From Trifolium pratense (lineage: Eukaryota; Streptophyta; Magnoliopsida; Fabales; Fabaceae), in assembly GCF_020283565.1 (NCBI RefSeq), contig NC_060061.1, forward strand, positions 33,455,362 through 33,519,361: a DNA stretch of 64,000 bases, given 5' to 3'. Each line of letters begins with the position of its first letter. Position 1 is the stretch's first letter. Positions 62,853 through 64,000 of the stretch are shown piece after piece. The position numbers and the translations under genes were made by a program. The notes below the pieces were generated by a model. It saw only the letters and a list, made by a program, of their open reading frames with translations. It had not been told where the DNA came from and made no database searches.

Positions 62853-64000
62853 TTAGAAGAGGGTGCCTTTCTGCTTAGTTATTTGGTATTATTTGAGTCG
62901 TTCAGTGTTGCGGCCATGTTCCTGCAGTTTTGGTTTTGTAGTTCTTTCCCTTGTAACATCTATAATTTTAAGTTGGAGAGGTTGAGTTAGATATATTTCT
63001 TTTGTTTAGACTTTGAAAAAAGAGTCGAATTTGTTAATTTTCTTATATAGAAATAGAAATGATTGCATCAAAATTCAAGCTTGCTTTGCACTTGACGTTT
63101 CATTTCTAAAATTGAAAAATTGAAATTTTGGGTAGGAATCTCTGTCGTCGTATTATTAGGTTTTTATATTAGGTCGAACTTATCCTTTAAAAATTGGTTT
63201 ATATATGAATGATGGCACTCTTTATACATCCATTTCAGTCATTATCTCTATTTTATGTGGTATTTGAGTTTTTCTCAATAGTCTCTGCCAACAATACTGT
63301 GTTTGGTGGTGGGTGACCTATGAGTGCTACTCTTATATACTTATTCTAGACCTTAATACTCTTTGTATACTCTTGTCTGTTTTCCCATATAATTAGTACT
63401 AGTCTTCCTTTACTCATCATCTCTTTAACTCTTAACCTCGAGTCTATTGTTTTAAAAAAAATTCAATTGTATGCAAATGGAAATTTAAATCTAGCACCTG
63501 CTTTATTGCAATTTGCATCCTTTTCGTTTAGGACTTCAAGAAAATAGTGTATATATATTACATTTACAATTTGAGTTGTGTTTTTTCTTGGTTTCGTAGT
63601 TACGAGACATTTTTCTACAAGAGGTAATTGAATTACTAACGATAATATGGGTTCTAACTTCTTACATATTGTAAAACTTCCGATTTGTGATGTGTATAAT
63701 TTGCTCGTTCAATGGTTCTTTAGGTTTAGCGACTGTCTGGTTCAATTTTTAGGATGAGAGGAAAGAGGAGGGGAGCAAAATTCCTCATAAGCTCATTTTT
63801 TGCTTCCCCCAAATTGGGGGGATTTGGAGGGGAGGGGAGCTCTCTAAAGTTTTATTATATGGGCAAAATTATCGTCAATTTATTCTAAAATTCCTATATT
63901 ACCCTTATTATAACTTTTTGACAAAGTAACTGCTAAAACATTTTGATGTTTCTACGTTGGTATTATTCATTTGATTTAACCAATTTCAAGATACAATTTC
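62853..64000. other. Alba 3' UTR and intergenic end of window
   Basis: About 62853-63080 is probable 3' UTR. Near 63755-63850 an inverted pair of GGAGGGGAG / CTCCCC-rich motifs suggests a MITE that may run past the window end. No gene seen. Confidence 0.5.

Overview
This is a plant nuclear window: AT-rich, with intron-containing genes (GT-AG), a dense mix of plant transposon families, and tRNA-derived SINEs. Gene families and repeat types fit a dicot, most likely a legume (Medicago/Trifolium/pea clade). The legume call is inference from repeat style; it was not tested by alignment.

Layout. 1-2932 is the 3' part of a Helitron. 2933-15770 is a tandem array of about 2.25-kb units, each built around a two-exon gene for a small secreted peptide precursor ending in a RGF/GLV/CLEL-type motif (DY-x6-PP-x-HN). 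Unit 1 is a pseudogene (stop at codon 7, promoter cut by the Helitron). Units 2 and 3 are intact. Unit 4 has lost its coding exons. Units 3 and 4 are split by a probable solo LTR, a Mutator-type MITE, a hAT-like element and a CACTA element. 16319-19384 is a stack of nested repeats (MITE-like element, solo SIRE-type LTR, hAT).

Four conserved single-copy-type genes follow. An ERF group X transcription factor of the ABR1/ERF110 type lies on the minus strand (20537-22178). A LIKE-COV membrane protein (29139-33672, seven exons), an RBM39/CAPER-type splicing factor (37590-45390, thirteen exons) and an Alba RNA/DNA-binding protein with an RGG tail (59741-62852, eight coding exons) lie on the plus strand. 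All four have full reading frames across consistent splice sites. They look functionally independent, without shared operon-like logic.

Between them lie LINE and PIF/Harbinger fragments (27.2-28.6 kb), LINE and Helitron-like remains (33.7-36.3 kb), a long fold-back Mutator MITE (36.4-37.2 kb), and a 10.3-kb nest (48094-58405). In that nest a gag-only copia-type element with 173-bp LTRs is interrupted by a 3' LTR plus decayed pol of a Ty3/gypsy element and by a SIRE-type solo LTR. The most interesting locus is the GLV-like peptide array: the putative hormone motif is identical in all three coding copies, while promoters, signal peptide and C-terminal tail diverge or decay.
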